From assembly GCF_047948215.1 (NCBI RefSeq), contig NC_134456.1:61767029-61831028 (forward strand): DNA of 64,000 nucleotides. The letters run 5' to 3'. A program made the position numbers and the translations under genes. This stretch comes from Lycorma delicatula. Taxonomy: Eukaryota > Arthropoda > Insecta > Hemiptera > Fulgoridae. Of this stretch, positions 32,373 through 43,829 are shown one piece after another. Numbering within the stretch: the first letter of the stretch is position 1; the number at the start of each line of letters is the position of its first letter. The notes under the pieces were generated by a model. That model worked only from the letters and a program-made list of their open reading frames with translations, was not told where the DNA came from and searched no databases.

Positions 32373-34735
32373 AGTTATAGGAATCAACATAATGATACTA
32401 CAAAGATGGCCAGACTACAAAGAAACGGCACTCATCAGGAAAGCACCTACATTCAAAAATTTCTTTGTATCATAACAGGACTGAGGTTTTGAAGTACTGC
32501 ACGTATTGTATTAAAGTTCAGACAATTCTGTAACTTGTTAAGTAATTTTTTCATTTAATTTTCCTGTTTTATTGTAAAACATGATTATTAGATTCGTAAA
32601 GTGTAAAATTATAATATAGATTGACGTTTTAATAGGTTTTTTCTTGACAACTCCCTATTATCCGACAGTTTCACTTATCCGACGTTCTCTCGGCCGGATA
32701 TCGTTTATGTCGGATAAGCGACATTCTATTCTACTGTATTTGTGTTTTTGACTGTAATGTCAAAATCCCATCTTTAACTACATCACTGGTACGAAATTAA
32801 GTGATAATCCTGAACTAAGTATTGGAAGAAGTGGAATTTAAATTAAATTTTAATTGAAGTCTAATCTTACAAAATATGTCGTTGAAATGTTGAAATTTAA
32901 GTAAAATTTCTTTTTGTATCTTACTGATGAAGTCAATATTTTTAAACAGCCTCAGTGAAGTTGAATGTGTAATAAAAACACCTCAAAGTTTTTATTTGTA
33001 CGTATTTCAGTTTCTCTTGTAATTAATAATAACAATACTTTATTGTTATTTCTTACTTAGATCGTAAAAAAACAGTTTGCTATTTAATTACAAGCTCAGT
33101 GCAAATGCAGTTCAACATAAAAATATTAAAAAATTCTTTAGAATACACAAAAATATAGATAATTGTATACTCTTTGTTTTAATAAATAGAATCATTTATT
33201 TTATTTATTAAACCCAGTTTTAATAATACTGGGTTAAACCGGGATTGAAAATTATCTTTATAAATAAAAATAAAAAAAACTGATTTTCTTGTGGGGATGT
33301 ATTTTGAAGCATATAACGTTTTACTGAACATATTGTATTTTTTAGAAAAACAATTCTTTCTGTTACGATTAAAAGAATATTTCTGAATTTACTTTATAGA
33401 TTAAGTAGTATTAAATTTCATATAGACATATTTAAGTATACATTTAATGAAAAATATACTTATGTTGTAGCAAAAAATATGAAATGTATAAATGATACTG
33501 TTTTTAAATGATTGATTCATAAATAATGGATACAATATATTGTTCAATCAAATAAAAAATAATAAACAAAATCCAATTGTGAAGTATATTTATAAATACC
33601 ATTAAGTTTTAAAATTTTGTTTGTAAAAGTAAGTCGAAAATATTTTTCAAGAAATATTTTATAAGCACAGTTTTACCTATAAATTCGTTTATAACATATC
33701 ACAAAATAAATTTAGTAATATAAAAAGAGAAAAATGATAAAAGAATAAATGTTATTATTTGTTTCATTTGTCCATAAAATACAATAACAAATGACAAAAA
33801 AAAGCCATTTAAATTTAATAAAGATAATACTGAATAGTTACAAAAGAATCTAGATAAGGTTTCTGTTTATTTATGTCTTCATTGGAAAAAGTCAATGTTC
33901 TTTTGAACATTGACTGTAAAATCTTGATTCAGCAAGGTAAATGTGATGAAATTCAGTAGTTGTCAATAACCTCAAAAGGATAATTTATTTATTTCATATA
34001 AATAGACGTTGGTGTATTCTTTATACGGACCTGTGATTCCTTACAAGTTCAAGTTGCTGTATTTCTGTTACTATGGAGCTTAATACGTAACACTAAATGT
34101 TAAGTGATCTATTAGACACTAGCGATTAAATTATTTCGTTATAACAGTAATTAAAAAGATTACTAATGCAGAATATTTTATAAAATTAAAATTGATGTGG
34201 ATTCTACATAATTTAACTTGACGCTAATTTATTTACTTTTAAACTGACTATACTACCTCGATTACACTATTTACTTATTTTAATTATCTCGGATTTTTAT
34301 TACGGATGTTTATCATCATTTTTATTGCACTTTATTTACTTTTATCTTATATTGGAAATACTAACTTAAACTCATCAGTTCCTTGCTCGAGGAAAGTTAT
34401 TATTATGAGGGGGTTAATTATGTTTATAATATTTTAAGATTCATTATGGATTTTTAATTGCCACCTCTTTGCATTTCATTTGTGTGTTCATGACCCAGTT
34501 ACAATCAAAAGCGTTATCTGACATTTTATGAAATTTTGCGGAAAAGATGGCATTGCATGCCATTGGGGAAACTATGTATATAAATTGACGATTTTCCGTA
34601 AAATTTTCTGTTTATATGGCGGATAATGCTTTTTTTTTAAATGAATGGAAAGGAACGTAAAAGTGGGGGAAGTATCACCATTTCTTCCTGCGAATCGCAG
34701 AGCCTGGACAATGTCCCTTGCTGCTGTATGATTCT

Positions 34736-34736
<1 letters not shown>
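32373..34736. other. AT-rich spacer with a pogo-like inverted-repeat patch
   Basis: At 32655-32715, TTATCCGACAGTTTC, CTTATCCGACG and GTCGGATAAGCGAC form direct and inverted copies of the TTATCCGAC motif, reminiscent of pogo/Tigger-type termini. The identity is tentative and no transposase is near. The rest is A/T-rich with no gene seen. Confidence 0.5.

Positions 34737-34769
<33 letters not shown>
34737..34769 (+). repeat. Poly-T (33), complement of the LINE poly(A) tail
   Basis: An uninterrupted run of 33 T directly abutting the 3' end of the minus-strand RTE-like element. A tract this long and pure suggests a comparatively recent insertion. Confidence 0.97.
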
Positions 34770-35347
34770 CAGTCATTTGACTGGTTTGATGCAGCTCTCC
34801 AAGATTCCCTATCTAGTGCTAGTCGTTTCATTTCAGTATACCCTCTACATCCTACATCCCTAACAATTTGTTTTACATATTCCAAACGTGGCCTGCCTAC
34901 ACAATTTTTCCCTTCTACCTGTCCTTCCAAAATTAAAGCGACTATTCCAGGATGCCTTAGTATGTGGCCTATAAGTCTGTCTCTTCTTTTAACTATATTT
35001 TTCCAAATGCTTCTTTCTTCATCTATTTGCCGCAATACCTCCTCATTTGTCACTTTATCCACCCATCTGATTTTTAACATTCTCCTATAGCACCACATTT
35101 CAAAAGCTTCTAACCTTTTCTTCTCAGATACTCCGATTGTCCAAGTTTCACTTCCATATAAAGCGACACTCCAAACATACACTTTCAAAAATCTTTTCCT
35201 GACATTTAAATTAATTTTTGATGTAAACAAATTATATTTCTTACTGAAGGCTCGTTTCGCTTGTGCTATTCGGCATTTTATATCGCTCCTGCTTCGTCCA
35301 TCTTTAGTAATTCTACTTCCCAAATAACAAAATTCTTCTACCTCCAT
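34769..35347 (-). pseudogene. RTE-like C-terminal domain
   Basis: 192 residues starting in the frame after the RT frameshift: VEEFCYLGSRITKDGRSRSD (3-22), KCRIAQAKRAFSKKYNLFTS, RKRFLKVYVWSVALYGSETW (50-69), EAFEMWCYRRMLKIRWVDKV (81-100), RRDRLIGHILRHPGIV (121-136) and GRPRLEYVKQIVRDVGCRGY. This thumb and extension, with YG-ETW and GHILRH, is standard at the C-terminus of RTE/BovB-like proteins. The stop (SNQSND) lies right against the poly(A) tract, so the 3' untranslated region is nearly absent, as is usual for this clade. Confidence 0.95.
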
Positions 35348-36282
35348 AATATTTGGAGATAGATTTTCACATTCAGTGGTCCATCTTTGTTATTTCTACT
35401 ACATTTCATTACTTTCGTTTTGTTCTTGTTTATTTTCATGCGATAGTTCTTGCGTAGGACTTCATCCATGATATTCATTGTTTCTTCTAAATCCTTTTTA
35501 CTCTCGGCTAGAATTACTATATCATCAGCAAATCGTAGCATCTTTATCTTTTCACCTTGTACTGTTACTCCGAATCTAAATTGTTCTTTAACATCATTAA
35601 CTGCTAGTTCCATGTAAAGATTAAAAAGTAACGGAGATAGGGAACATCCTTGTCGGACTCCGTTTCTTATTACGGCTTCTTTCTTATATTCTTCAATTGT
35701 TACTGTTGCTGTTTGGTTCCTGTACATGTTAGCAATTGTTCTTCTATCTCTGTATTTGAACCCTAATTTTTTTAAAATGCTGAACATTTTATTCCAGTCT
35801 ACGTTATCGAATGCCTTTTCTAGGTCTATAATCGCCAAGTATGTTGGTTTGTTTTTCTTTAATCTTCCTTCTACTATTAATCTGAGGCCTAAAATTGCTT
35901 CCCTTGTCCCTATACTTTTCCTGAAACCAAATTGATCTTCTCCTAACACTTCTTCCACTCTCCTCTCAATTCTTCTGTATAAAATTCTAGTTAAGATTTT
36001 TGATGCATGACTAGTTAAACTAATTGTTCTGTATTCTTCACATTTATCTGCCCCTGCTTTCTTTGGTATCATTACTACAACACTTTTTTTGAAGTCTGAC
36101 GGAAATTCCCCTTTTTCATAAATATTACACACCAGTTTGTATAATCTATCAATCGCCTCCTCACCTGCACTGCGCAGTAATTCTACAGGTATTCCGTCTA
36201 TTCCAGGAGCCTTTCTGCTATTTAAATCTTTTAATGCTCTCTTAAATTCAGATCTCAGTATTGTTTCTCCCATCCTCCTCAA
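35338..36282 (-). pseudogene. RTE-like reverse transcriptase core
   Basis: 314 open residues. Motifs in order: KAPGIDGIPVELLRSAG (24-40), EEYRTISLTSHASKILTRIL (82-101), GEDQFGFRKS (114-123), IIDLEKAFDNVDW with the catalytic Asp (151-163), NGVRQGCSLSPLLFNLYMEL (207-226), MLRFADDIVILAES with the FADD active site (248-261), and YRMKINKNKTKVM (280-292). All catalytic aspartates are intact, so the domain itself looks sound. The first methionine is internal; the natural frame came from the endonuclease. At the end a frameshift near 35345 (after GPLNVKI) moves to the C-terminal domain frame. The enzyme copies element RNA at a nick made by the endonuclease. Confidence 0.95.
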
Positions 36283-36402
36283 CTTCCTCTTCTTCCTCTA
36301 TAACACCATTTTCTAATTCATTTCCTCCGTATAACTCTTCAATATATTCCACCCATCTATCGACTTTACCTTTCGTATTATATATTGGTGTACCATCTTT
36401 GT

Positions 36403-36636
36403 TTAACACATAGATTTTAATTTATGTACCCCAAAATTTTCCTTAACTTTCCTGTATGCTCCGTCTATTTTACCAATGTTCATTTCTCTTTCTACTTCTG
36501 AACACTTTTCTTTAATCCACTCTTCTTTCACCAGTTTGCACTTCCTGTTTATAGCATTTCTTAATTGCCGATAGTTCCTTTTACTTTCTTCATCACTAGC
36601 ATTCTTATATTTTCTACGTTCATCCATCAGCTGCAA
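36403..36636 (-). pseudogene. RTE-like linker region fragment
   Basis: 77 residues, charged and helical: MDERRKYKNASDEESKRNYR (4-23), AINRKCKLVKEEWIKEKCSE (28-47) and MNIGKIDGAYRKVKENFGVH (52-71). It joins endonuclease to polymerase and is almost the same as residues 91-160 of the fragment in copy 1. A short deletion after HKLKS shifts the frame relative to copy 1 (NNVLNKEGTPIYN is broken here). Confidence 0.9.
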
Positions 36637-36790
36637 TATATCGTCTGAAACTCAAGGTTTTCTACCAGTTCTCTTTATTCCGCCTAAGTTTGCTTCTGCT
36701 GATTTAAGAATTTCCTTTTTAACATTCTCCCATTCTTCTTCTACATTTTCTACCTTATCTTTTTTACTCAGACCTCTTGCGATGTCCTCC

Positions 36791-37132
36791 TCAAAAATCT
36801 TCCTCAAGCTTCTCTAAATTCCACCGATTCATCTGACACCTTTTCTTCAGGTTTTTAAACCCCAATCTACATTTCATTATCACCAAATTATGGTCGCTAT
36901 CAATGTCTGCTCCAGGGTAAGTTTTGCAGTCAACGAGTTGATTTCTAAATCTTTGCTTAACCATGATATAATCTATCTGATACCTTGCAGTATCGCCTGG
37001 CTTTTTCCAAGTGTATATTCTTCTATTATGATTTTTAAATTGGGTGTTGGCAATTACTAAATTATACTTCGTGCAAAATTCTATAAGTCGGTCCCCTCTT
37101 TCATTCCTTTTGCCCAGCCCGTATTCACCCAC
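36791..37132 (-). pseudogene. RTE-like APE endonuclease C-terminal part
   Basis: 113 residues: VIANTQFKNHNRRIYTWKKP (25-44), GDTARYQIDYIMVKQRFRNQ (45-64) and YPGADIDSDHNLVIMKCRLG (71-90). YTWxxPG, IDYIMV and SDHNLV are typical late motifs of APE-type endonucleases, with the SDH histidine in the active site. Further upstream (37133-37455) the same domain continues in another frame with KSKPKPTTIVNVYMPIRAHD and GDWNASIGKGKEG and contains a stop (EV-stop-CVYEE) near 37245. The protein would nick the insertion target. Confidence 0.93.
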
Positions 37133-37436
37133 TATATTTCCTTCCTTGCCTTTTCCAATGCTTGCATTCCAATCTCCAACTATTATTAAATTTTCATCTC
37201 CTTTTACGTGTTTAATTGCTTCATCAATCTCTTCGTATACACATTATACCTCATCATCATCATCATGGGCTCTTATAGGCATATAGACGTTAACAATCGT
37301 TGTCGGTTTAGGTTTTGATTTTATCCTTATTACAATGATTGTATCGCTATGCGTCTTGAAATACTGCACTCTCCTCCCTATCTTCTTCATCACGAAACCT
37401 ACTCCTGCCTGCCCATTATTTGACGCTGAGTTAATT

Positions 37437-37462
37437 ACTCTAAGGTCACCTGACCTTAGAGT
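37437..37462. repeat. Inverted repeat at the LINE 5' junction
   Basis: Arms ACTCTAAGGTCA and TGACCTTAGAGT (12 nt each) around CC. The left arm and the bases to about 37455 are LINE sequence (copy 1 has the equivalent ATTCTAAAATCACCTGACC followed by AGAAGTTGCC). The last seven bases, TTAGAGT, are not the expected LINE continuation but mirror the LINE bases opposite. Confidence 0.9.
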
Positions 37463-40343
37463 TCATTATATATATAATGCAGCTAATAGGAAATATTTTT
37501 CAAATTTTTTGCGCATTTCAGAAGAAACATTTTTTTGAGATATAGTCGAATTTGCTTAAAAGTTGTTCAAATAAACTACTGTCAACGAATCTCATATTAT
37601 CAATGAACTAATTTCCATTGATCTTAAAATTTAAAGATAATCGTGTCTGCGATTGATGATACACACTCATCTAGATAACGTCAACAGAGTAAGATAATTT
37701 TTTATACTACCTGCTACTTCCCACCTTAAAATGTAGCTCCTGATATAAGAAGTAATTTTAAATTGCCTAAACCTTTTCCCATCACAATGATCCGCGGTTG
37801 ATTAGCGCTCCGCGAAAATATGTTGGTATCTGATTGCCTCCCTTCATATTATTATGCTACCAACTTTTGAAAAAAATTTCAAAAAATTACAGTTTATTAA
37901 AGAGATTTAGCAGATTCTGATCAAAAAAACCGTTACGATTGGATATTTTTTATTCCTGTAACAACAAAAAAATTGGAACAGTACAGAAATTACGATAATT
38001 TAATTGCAGGATTTTTTTTTGCGCATTTCTACCACGTTTTTTATTAAAATATTCTCGTAGTTACACGCTGAATTTAGTTATTCTTTTTCGTCCAGATAAT
38101 AGTTTGCCCTAATATGATAGCGCTTTAAACATCTGCTTTGAAAAAATCATTTTCCTTAAAAATTTCAATTTAAATAAATATATTTGTGTATGTGTGCGCG
38201 CGCTTGTGTTTATTTGTGGGTTTTAGAATTCTAACAAAAAATGTTCATTCTTACTATTAAAAATGATTAGTTAAATACACAAAAATTGTTCATATCAGAA
38301 AATACGCGTCAACAAAGTGTTTATACAAGTCATAAAAATCCCAGAATATAATTTGATAGTGATAGATAATGGTCTCATTCAATTTCTTAGATTATGCAAA
38401 ATGGTAATAATACAAAATTTTCTATTAGTTTTTCAAATGTTACGCTAAATAATGTTGTAATCATAATACACTGGTTTAATGTTTATACGTAATTAGAAAA
38501 TCGTATAAATTTACAACTTTTAGTAAATTTGCCTTATTCCTAAAAAAAAAAAACTAAAGCTAAATAAACTGTTAACCGCTCGGTAGATTATTTGTAGCTA
38601 ATTCTTAAAAGATGTTCAATCAATTTTCATGAACCTTAAGATGGATAAAAAAGTCACTTTTAAAGGAACGGATAACTGCTGTTTTCAACTCATTACATTA
38701 AAAAACTGTATGTTAAAAAAAAATAAAAAATTTTTAAGATTATGTGTAAAATTAACATAGATTTCATTGTCATGGGTAGTAATGTTAGTTTTATATTTAT
38801 TTAAAAAAAAAAAACATGTATTTATTATTTAAAAAAGAAATTGTGATTATGTCTTCTTCAGAGCTGAAATAAAAAGAAAATGATTTTATTCCGTTACTAA
38901 AACTGGTTTTGTTTCAAAAGATTAAAGGAAAGTAAAAGAAAAAACCGTTTTTTAAGGATTAAAAGAAAACTTCCCTTTCAGAACTAGTTTTCAACCTAGC
39001 ACTCTACGCTATGGACCCACAAAAACTTTTAAAAATATGACCTATTAATTTTTCTTATTTTTTCACTCAATTTTAACGTTTTTTGACTAGCAGTTTTCCA
39101 GTTTGAAGCCATTTTCCAGTTAATAGTTTTCAATCAGGAATCTTTATTTTTAAAAATTAAAATAATCTGGTCTTTTCATTTTGATAAACTGAATAAAATG
39201 TGTGTGTAAAAAATGTAAAACAATCATTCTTTCGTGGTTTATTACGAGTAAAATGATATTTGTAAATAAAATGTGATTAAATACTACGCACCAAATTGGA
39301 AAGTGAAAAATAATAGTAAGAAATTTTTTTTGATATATTGTCTTATGAACAGCATTCTACTACAGAACAATAAGAAAGGTTAATTATTATTTAGTAATTA
39401 TTAGTGGATATGTTTAAATACTTTTTGAGATAGTCAACAGATGTAAATTCGAATGAAGTAAAAGTAATTTAAAGTAAACATTTATTTATTTATATTTTTA
39501 GGAAAAATATTCAGTAAAATTAGCAGTAATTGTGTAGGTTAACAGAAAAAGGATTAAAATAAAGTAATACCAGTTTTGATTTTTTAACCAATATTCAAAC
39601 TACAAATTCATCAGCAAAGATATGGCGCGAATCTAACGACATCCAGTAAAGATGATTATATAATAGTAAAATGAGATTATGTAACTCATTGAAAGGGTAA
39701 GAATATTTAATTTTAACTGCGTTTAATGTTGTTAACTTCAAAGAAGAATTAATAAATAAATACAAAGAGTTTGTTCTTTTATACAGAAGTTTTATTACTT
39801 TTATATCAGCAGGACTAATTCTTGTTTTGTTCGTTAAAGGAACTTTTAAGATGTAATTAAATTGTTAAACTCCCTTTCTTATGAATAATAATTTTTACTT
39901 TTAATTTAAAGGTTTAAAAAATACAGAATCTAGCCCAACTCTACTCAAAGTGACCTATAAAGCTTTCAGGTAGTTAGAAACCGTAGAAGTGAATTGTCCA
40001 ATTCACCTTTACGTTTATCCTTTAAAAACTAGGTCAGGGATACATCCATTCTTCTAAGGATATTCACTTCCCCACGCCTCACTTCCCCACGCAACAATTC
40101 CGTCATACATTTATTTAAAAAGGTGTTTATTTCAAAACTAATGAATTATATTTTTTTAACAAATAAAAAGATATAACAATAAATAAATCAGTGCATTTTA
40201 CTGCAACATCAATAATAATATTTATATTGAAATTAGTGACAGCATTACATATTTTCAAATTTTTCAACAATAAATTTTGGAAGATATTTATGGAATACTG
40301 TAAAAATTGTTTTATAACTGATAGACGCGCGCGCGCGCACTCC
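37463..40343. other. AT-rich spacer, no gene seen
   Basis: A/T-rich with short frames. A (GT)/(GC) alternating stretch at 38185-38210 (GTGTATGTGTGCGCGCGC) and a CG run just before the next SINE (40325-40339) are the only features noted. Confidence 0.6.
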
Positions 40344-40358
40344 TTCTCTTTCTACTCT

Positions 40359-40668
40359 TTCTTTTCCTGTTTAGTCACCGGTAATTACCGTCCAGATAAT
40401 ACTTCAGAGGATGAATGAGGAGGATACGTATGAGTGTAAATGAAGTGTATGTAGTCTTGTACAGCCTCAGTTCGAGGCTGAGCCTCAGTTCATTCCTGAG
40501 ATGTGTGGTTAATTGAAACCCAACCACCAAAGAACACCGGTATCCACGATCTAGTATTCAAATCCGTGTAAAAATAACTGACTTTACTACGACTTGAACG
40601 CTGGAACTCTCGTCTTCCAAATCAGCTGATTTGGGAAGACGAGTTCACCACTAGACCAACCCGGTGGG
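40359..40668 (-). repeat. SINE-A, full length, with diverged 15-bp duplication
   Basis: Minus-strand copy including the full head (AACCCACCGGGTTGGTCTAG), box A TGGTCTAGTGG, GAACTCGTCTTCCCAAATCA and box B CGTTCAAGTCG, the ACCGGTGTTCTTTGGTGGTT body block and the GGTGACTAAACAGGAAAAGA tail. Flanks TTCTCTTTCTACTCT (40344-40358) and TTCGCTTTCCACTCT (40669-40683) agree at 13 of 15 positions. A short local duplication (CCTCAGTTCGAGGCTGAGCC) is private to this copy. Confidence 0.93.
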
Positions 40669-40683
40669 TTCGCTTTCCACTCT

Positions 40684-41161
40684 CCATTACTTTATCTGTC
40701 TCGTTCCTTTTTGCAAATGTTAGGGAATAATAAATGTAGGGCTTCATTCTAAACATATCTTAATAAAAATACACCTAATGCTAGTTAACGTTGATTTATA
40801 CCGACTTTTTCCCTCTAATCAACGATACTCTCCGTAACGGAAACAGAGACAATAAATCTGTCTTTTACTTCTTTGTACAAAAAAATCCTGGTGACTGACA
40901 ATTTTTTATACAGCAATTGATATGCTTTCCAAGTAATTTTTATAACTCCTTATATTGCCTTACTCTATTTGTTAATACGGGTGGAGCTGTTTGCTAGAGT
41001 AGGCATCCCCCATATTGGTTATTTTATAGACATTATGCGCGTAACCTGTCCAAGCCAGAACCCAGAATCCTCACGGACCCTAATTCTGGGGCTAACTGTA
41101 CGGTTTACTATTGATCTCAGAACTAAATCTGATCAAACAATCTAGTATAATTGGTGCCTTA
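40684..41161. other. Spacer, no gene seen
   Basis: Less AT-rich in places (40980-41140), with no recognisable frame or repeat partner inside the window. Confidence 0.5.
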
Positions 41162-41266
41162 TATTAGGTAGATTTAATAAAAAAGCTACCAATTGTAGTG
41201 GGTACCATAATTCAACTTCCGGAAAACTTCGACATATCTTCGCTTTTCACATCTCCAGACCTCAAA

Positions 41267-41311
<45 letters not shown>

Positions 41312-41976
41312 ATTTTATCTTATTTCTTTTCACGATTTTTTTTTCTTTCTTGTGGACACTATAACTGCCGTAATTTTGCGCCAATCACTTTCAAATTAAT
41401 ACATAAAATATAACGAGTCAAAATCATCTTGGTCGAGTTCTTTAATGAGAAAAATCGGACGATGGGGGTATAAACGGTGGGGGGGGAGGACTTTATCGAA
41501 AAAACAAAATATCGCTATAACTTCCTTATTAAGTAAAATATCGAATTCGTTTAACGTTCTTACTATTTTTTTGATAAAGGTTTAGAACTTATCTAAGTAA
41601 AGTTTTTTGATATCACCAGCCATTAGCCCAGGAGATGGAAAAAATGGAGTTTTGAAGACAAAAAGTCATACCTCCCTTAATAGGCACAGTATCAAATTGA
41701 TTTAAAGTGGACGTTATTTCTCCATTCATTATCTATAATTTTTATACGTAACAATTTTTGATATGACCAACCCTTACGGCAACGAATGACCAAAATGTTG
41801 CTGCAATTGTAAGATGGGGCTTTCGTATGCTAAATATGTGAAACTTTTTTCACATGCAACCATTATCGTATTGAGTAAATTTGAAGTTTTTCTTAACTTT
41901 AAGGTGGAAATATTTTTTATTCCCTACTTAGCACCAGTGAAATCTACCTCCGCCTTCCGGCGTGCCGAATGAGATT
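41162..41976 (+). repeat. Unclassified interspersed repeat C, copy 2
   Basis: Direct-orientation match to 27170-27955 throughout, ending with the same CTACCTCCGCCTTCCGGCGT block. It contains a (TA)n run at 41271-41308 where copy 1 has only TTTTTATATACATTTATTTA. A G-rich run (GGTGGGGGGGGAGG, about 41476-41489) aligns to GGAAATGGGGAGGGG in copy 1. Coding potential is absent. Confidence 0.85.
41271..41308 (+). repeat. (TA)n microsatellite inside repeat C
   Basis: 19 TA units; absent from the paired copy at 27170-27955. Confidence 0.97.
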
Positions 41977-42271
41977 TTTTTTTTAATTTAACTAATCTAT
42001 TTGTATAAATAGAAGCCTGAATTTTTAATGTCGATGTATTTTTTCGTCAAGAGTTCAATTGACAGTTTAAAGACGGGTGATTGTAATTATCTATTTTCAG
42101 TCACATACAAGATTCAGCGTCAATCGATTCTATATATTTCATTTAACAACTAAAATAAAAACTAATATAAATTACTATTTCTTAGAAATTAAATTAAAAT
42201 AACTGGTGGTATTATTACAAACTGCTTTGTATTATTGAGAAAGCTTATTTAAATTTAATTTTTTTTAAATC

Positions 42272-42812
42272 GATGTGGACATCACATGACTTCCTTGTAC
42301 GCCTATCAAATTGCATATACACATTTTATGCTGCACTTCATTTAAACTATTTCTTTTTAAAGTGAGATACGATCCTCCAATTCTTTAATAAAGTGGACAG
42401 TTACACAATTGCATTGTGGTGGACACCACATTTCATCACATTTTTTGTGGTGTCCGTATCTGCATTTTATATATTAATTTTGTATCATGTCGCTGAAGAA
42501 GTTATGTAGTGTGAGAGCGTGTCGGATACGTAACTATGCACACATTGGTTCGAATTTTTTGGATTTCGGGCTTTTTTTTAATACTTTTGAATCAGTCGAT
42601 AGCAATTAAAAGAGGAGGCACACAACTAGATGTTACAACAGTCCTAAATTGTAACATTCTATGACTAATTGCTGAGTTATGCGAGATACATACTTACGTA
42701 CAGGCGTCACCCTGAATGGATTCAGGGATGGTCAAAATGGATATTTCCGGTGAAATCTGAAAACCGAAATTTTTCGCGATTACAATACTTCCTTTACTTC
42801 GTACAAGGAAGT
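42272..42812 (-). mobile_element. Terminal-inverted-repeat element, family ACTTCC, copy 2
   Basis: Inverted relative to 13098-13715. The left end is GATGTGGACATCACATGACT then TCCTTGTACG; the right end is CGTACAAGGAAGT. Internal blocks shared with copy 1 (as complement) include GGGATGGTCAAAATGGATAT, TTTTTCGCGA and TGCACAACTAGATG-like sequence. It carries an additional inverted repeat GGACACCACA / TGTGGTGTCC at about 42422-42459. No transposase. Confidence 0.75.
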
Positions 42813-43829
42813 AAATTTGGTTTATTAGCGATATAATGATAGTTTTAAAATAAATATGTATTTCAGAAATACGTAACATTAGAATAATTATTTATAGAAT
42901 AATTTCGTTTATAGCGTTTACTCTGGTAATTTTTTTCATTACTTTTATTACTGTAATAATTTAATATGTGACCTAGTTTATTTTAATTGATTTCCTGATT
43001 TATAACCCCTTTTCAGAATATCATAAAATTTAAAATTATTTTAAGTAACTTAGTAAAAAATTAAAATAAAAAACAAATTAATTTCTAGCGTTTTATGTCG
43101 TGATGGCATATCTAAAGTCTGCTGAATTATGAAAACAGATTTTATAACTAACTGAAATTTATTGCATGTAGATAGTATACAAACAACTTGTAACTTTTTA
43201 TTCGTGAATGTGTTTTAAATGAATCTATATTAATAGAATTTCTAAATTATATAATTTTTAAAATTTTCTATTTTAACATTTTTATAAATCATTATCTCGT
43301 TTCAGATCGATGATATTATCGTATAGATAACACTGGTAGACGGAAGTTTCGAAATAAGTTTCGCAATAAGACGGAGCACAACAGTTCAGTCTATATTAAC
43401 TTAAAACAAATGCACTGATGATGGGCCCAAAATAAGTAAATGAACGGTCCTGTCAACTATTTATTATTAGATTTATTACCTAAATTAACTGTCCGCATAA
43501 ATTCTAAAAACATTTAGTTAGTTTACTTTTCTGTTGACATTTTAAGATTTATTCAGAATAATTAATATTAAGAATTGAATAATTTTAATTAGTTTGACAT
43601 GTTATGATACATAATAACGGAGTATTTTTAATAGTCATCTATTATTGTTTGTGTAGCTTTATAAAAGTTTACTTTAAAAATGAAAAATGTATGTTTTTTT
43701 TTGAAAAATGTTTTTACAAGTAAAATTAAAAAAGTATGTATTAGTCGCGTTATATTTCCGCTGATGATTTTGACGTTTAACTCCTTTAATAATAACGGTA
43801 AAAATTGCTTGTGATCCTGATTTATTCCC
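42813..43829. other. AT-rich spacer, no gene seen
   Basis: A GC-richer patch at 43325-43465 is unassigned; otherwise A/T-rich. Confidence 0.55.

Larger units (their letters stand above)
34737..37455 (-). mobile_element. RTE-like LINE, copy 2, 5'-truncated with poly(A) tail
   Basis: Best-preserved autonomous-type element. On the minus strand, from 37455: endonuclease (partial N-terminus RVINSASNNGQAGVGFVMKK, then GDWNASIG, IDSDHNLV), linker, reverse transcriptase with DLEKAFD, RQGCSLSP and FADD, and a C-terminal domain (YGSETWT...CYRRMLKIRW...GHILRH). Its 3' end ATCAAACCAGTCAAATGACTG is followed by 33 A (34737-34769 as T on plus). The 5' end is missing compared with copy 1, which continues into GISEVQW and GAWNIRSL. 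The 5' junction is an inverted repeat (see separate entry). Frameshifts and stops show it is no longer active. Confidence 0.95.

Noticed and set aside
34641..35090. 149-codon plus-strand frame
   Set aside because: It reads through the poly-T tract and antisense of the RTE-like C-terminal domain; not a gene.
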